From Muribaculaceae bacterium (GTDB lineage: Bacteria; Bacteroidota; Bacteroidia; Bacteroidales; Muribaculaceae): a stretch of DNA of 7,702 nucleotides. This document shows, one piece after another, positions 6,178-7,702 of the stretch. The first letter of the stretch is position 1. Every line of letters begins with the position of its first letter. The DNA is taken from positions 1-7,702 of the forward strand of contig JAGCVR010000001.1 of NCBI GenBank assembly GCA_017962285.1, written 5' to 3'. The notes beneath the pieces were generated by a model, which was given only the letters and a program-made list of their open reading frames with translations, was not told where the DNA came from and searched no databases. Both the position numbers and the translations under genes were made by a program.

Positions 6178-6229
6178 GGTGGAAAAATTTGGCTGCTTGC
6201 AACCACTTGAAAAAATGCTAAAACTGCGA
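6178..6229 (+). promoter_or_regulatory. SAM-II-type riboswitch aptamer upstream of metK
   Basis: The leader shows the SAM-II order of elements. P1 is formed by GGTGG (6178-6182) and CCACT (6203-6207), with one G-U pair. The loop contains ATTTGGC (6187-6193) and CTTGCA (6196-6201), both matching conserved loop segments of SAM-II RNAs as I remember them. After P1 comes an A-rich joiner and GCTAAAA (6217-6223). TTGC (6197-6200) can pair with GC and AA (6217-6218, 6220-6221) around an unpaired T6219, which reproduces the SAM-II pseudoknot core with its SAM-contacting U. The outer pseudoknot pairs are weak here (TGC 6194-6196 with GCG 6226-6228). SAM-II aptamers bind S-adenosylmethionine and usually sit before methionine or SAM synthesis genes, as here. 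The match was made by eye from remembered consensus. Confidence 0.82.
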
Positions 6230-6268
6230 CATAGCAACGCTTTTGTGTAACGTTTTCTCAGGCATTTT

Positions 6269-6307
6269 CCACACCAGATTTTCTCAAATTCAGTGTGGTA
6301 TTTTTTT
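6269..6307 (+). terminator. Intrinsic terminator in the metK leader (riboswitch expression platform)
   Basis: CCACAC (6269-6274) and GTGTGG (6293-6298) form the base of a hairpin that can continue inward (GA-TTT with AAA-T-TC) to a TCTC loop. After TA there are seven T residues (6301-6307), all on the plus strand and 34 nt before the metK ATG. No plus-strand gene lies upstream in the window, so this cannot simply end a neighbouring transcript; it must act on metK's own leader. TTTTCCAC (6265-6272), which includes the start of the terminator stem, is perfectly complementary to GTGGAAAA (6179-6186) in aptamer P1, giving a plausible antiterminator. Confidence 0.8.
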
Positions 6308-6340
6308 GTACCCTAAACGCATAAAAAGACTTGTAACAAT

Positions 6341-7633
6341 ATGAACTATCTATTCACATCCGAATCGGTGTCGGAAGGACACCCCGACAAAATCGCAGAT
6401 CAAATCAGCGACGCTCTCCTTGATAATTTCCTTGCTTACGACCCCAAGTCGAAAGTGGCGTGCGAAACGCTTGTCACCACCGGTCAGGTAGTCATTGCCG
6501 GCGAAGTGAAGTCGGAGGCATACGTTGACCTGATGGAGGTGACACGCGGCGTGATAAACCGCATTGGATACAACCGGAGCGAATACAAGTTCGACGGTGA
6601 CTCCTGCGGCGTTCTTTCGGCGCTGCACGAGCAGTCGGAAGACATAAATCGCGGCGTGGAACGCGAGAATGCCGAAGAACAGGGAGCCGGCGACCAGGGA
6701 ATGATGTTTGGCTACGCCTGCAACGAGACTCCTTCGTATATGCCTGTTACGCTCGACCTTGCGCACACACTGCTTCGCGAGCTTGCCGAAATCCGCAAAG
6801 GACGCCTGCTGCCATATCTCCGCCCCGATGCCAAGAGCCAGGTAACAGTGGAATACGACGGCAAGACGCACCGCCCGGTACGCATCCACACCATAGTGAT
6901 AAGCACCCAGCACGACGAATTCATCCGTCCCGACCGCGACAAAGGTATTTCGCAAGACGATGCCGACCGCATGATGCAGCAGCGCATCGAGAATGACATA
7001 AAGAACATCCTTATTCCGCGTGTCATCAGCAAGCAGCCCGACAGCGTGAAGCAGTTGTTCACCCCAGAACTGAGACTGCTGGTGAACCCCACCGGAAAAT
7101 TCGTCATTGGCGGACCTCATGGAGACACTGGGCTGACCGGACGAAAAATCATAGTTGACACCTATGGCGGACGCGGTGCTCACGGCGGCGGTGCCTTCAG
7201 CGGTAAAGACCCGAGCAAGGTAGACCGAAGTGCCGCTTACGCAGCACGCCACATCGCGAAAAACGCCGTCGCCGCCGGAATAGCCGACGAGATGCTTGTG
7301 CAGGTGGCCTACGCCATCGGCGTGGCAGAACCGGTGAGCCTCTTTGTGGATACGCGCGGAACAAGCCATGTGGCGCAGTCCGACGCAGAAATCGCAGAAA
7401 TCCTGGGCAAACTCTTCGACATGCGCCCGGCAGCCATTGAACAACGCCTGAAACTGCGGAATCCCATCTACGAAGAAACCGCAGCATACGGTCACATGGG
7501 TCGTGAGCCGAAGGTGATATCGAAACACTTCAGTTCACACTATGACCTGGAGCGTTTCATACGCGTGGAACTTTTCACATGGGAGAAACTGGACTATGTG
7601 GAAATCCTCCGGCAGGCATTCGCCATAAAATAA
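6341..7633 (+). CDS. metK: S-adenosylmethionine synthase (methionine adenosyltransferase)
   Basis: A complete 430-residue cytoplasmic enzyme that makes S-adenosylmethionine from methionine and ATP, releasing phosphate and pyrophosphate. It begins [20 protein letters not shown], with GHPDK (13-17) carrying the catalytic histidine H14. [12 protein letters not shown] (115-126) is the first diagnostic signature (adenine/ATP loop), [13 protein letters not shown] (257-269) contributes phosphate-binding residues, and GGGAFSGKD (282-290) is the second signature, the P-loop-like segment. It is about 45 residues longer than the E. coli enzyme (384), which I recall as usual for Bacteroidetes MetK. The ATG lies in the context TAACAATATG with no Shine-Dalgarno, as is common in this phylum. 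Its own product probably represses it through the SAM-II-type riboswitch in the leader. It is transcribed alone, with a terminator hairpin just after the stop. Confidence 0.98.
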   Translation: MNYLFTSESVSEGHPDKIADQISDALLDNFLAYDPKSKVACETLVTTGQVVIAGEVKSEAYVDLMEVTRGVINRIGYNRSEYKFDGDSCGVLSALHEQSEDINRGVERENAEEQGAGDQGMMFGYACNETPSYMPVTLDLAHTLLRELAEIRKGRLLPYLRPDAKSQVTVEYDGKTHRPVRIHTIVISTQHDEFIRPDRDKGISQDDADRMMQQRIENDIKNILIPRVISKQPDSVKQLFTPELRLLVNPTGKFVIGGPHGDTGLTGRKIIVDTYGGRGAHGGGAFSGKDPSKVDRSAAYAARHIAKNAVAAGIADEMLVQVAYAIGVAEPVSLFVDTRGTSHVAQSDAEIAEILGKLFDMRPAAIEQRLKLRNPIYEETAAYGHMGREPKVISKHFSSHYDLERFIRVELFTWEKLDYVEILRQAFAIK

Positions 7634-7664
7634 CGAGTGTGCCAAAGAAATCCTGGCACACCCG
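7634..7664. terminator. Probable bidirectional terminator after metK
   Basis: GTGTGCCA (7637-7644) and TGGCACAC (7654-7661) form a perfect 8-bp stem with a 9-nt loop, extendable by CG/CG outside one mismatch. It starts right after the metK stop. The plus-strand tail (CTTTCTCTGTTATCTTTT) is only moderately T-rich. On the minus strand it is followed by TTATTTT, so it may also end a convergent gene. Confidence 0.75.
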
Positions 7665-7673
7665 CTTTCTCTG

Positions 7674-7702
7674 TTATCTTTTCCGTCCATCAGAACCGCC
7701 GC
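7674..7702 (-). CDS. Possible 3' end of a convergent gene (window edge)
   Basis: A minus-strand frame enters from the window edge, reads GGSDGRKR and stops at TAA (7676-7674), 10 nt before the terminator hairpin. A short basic glycine-rich tail ending next to a bidirectional-type terminator is what a convergent gene would look like. Only nine codons are visible, so chance is a real alternative and no family can be given. Confidence 0.3.

Larger units (their letters stand above)
5994..6340. other. Divergent intergenic region and metK leader
   Basis: This 347-bp A/T-rich stretch separates the divergent endonuclease-family gene and metK. It holds a weak promoter for the former (6030-6037), the metK promoter (6153-6160), a SAM-II-type aptamer (6178-6229) and an intrinsic terminator (6269-6307). 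Positions 6038-6150 show nothing I can name, and I see no small ORF with coding character. Confidence 0.7.

Noticed and set aside
6350..7528. 392-codon open frame on the minus strand opposite metK
   Set aside because: It is fully antisense to an unmistakable metK, its translation has no recognisable domain and is rich in H, V and C, and a long antisense frame is expected from the GC-rich third positions of metK.

Overview
The window reads as a stretch of core chromosome from a member of the Bacteroidales, probably Prevotella or a close relative. The reasons are the promoter boxes (TAnnTTTG with an upstream TTG), start sites without clear Shine-Dalgarno sequences, a surface-type lipoprotein signal (C-GDDD), a NigD-like lipoprotein and a DUF3467 protein. 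I see no transposase, integrase, phage, toxin-antitoxin, CRISPR or tRNA/rRNA sequence.

Layout. Positions 1-111 (minus) hold the signal-peptide start of a secreted protein cut by the window edge. Its promoter abuts a minus-strand terminator at 166-201. From 4616 down to 360 five minus-strand genes lie close together: a LolD-type ABC ATPase, a NigD-like lipoprotein (4-bp overlap), a DUF3467 protein with an apparent 1-nt frameshift near its start, cysteinyl-tRNA synthetase, and a family-2 glycosyltransferase. A near-consensus promoter (4641-4672) precedes the first, and the 166-201 terminator follows the last, so they could form one operon. Positions 4617-4922 are a repeat-rich intergenic stretch with a 14-bp direct repeat, two inverted repeats, a 9-bp tandem repeat and a terminator. 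An exported endonuclease/exonuclease/phosphatase-family protein (4923-5993, minus) follows.

Positions 5994-6340 separate this gene from the divergent metK (6341-7633, plus). The metK leader contains a recognisable SAM-II-type riboswitch aptamer (about 6178-6229) and an intrinsic terminator (6269-6307). A possible antiterminator pairs the 5' strand of the aptamer's P1 helix with the 5' arm of the terminator. This predicts that S-adenosylmethionine (SAM), the product of MetK, shuts off its own synthase by early transcription termination. The window ends with a terminator hairpin and possibly the last codons of a convergent minus-strand gene.

The genes are mostly housekeeping. The most informative signals are the metK leader, the DUF3467 frameshift, the terminator/promoter overlap near 165, and the repeat cluster that contains the lolD promoter. 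I found no convincing new multi-gene system.
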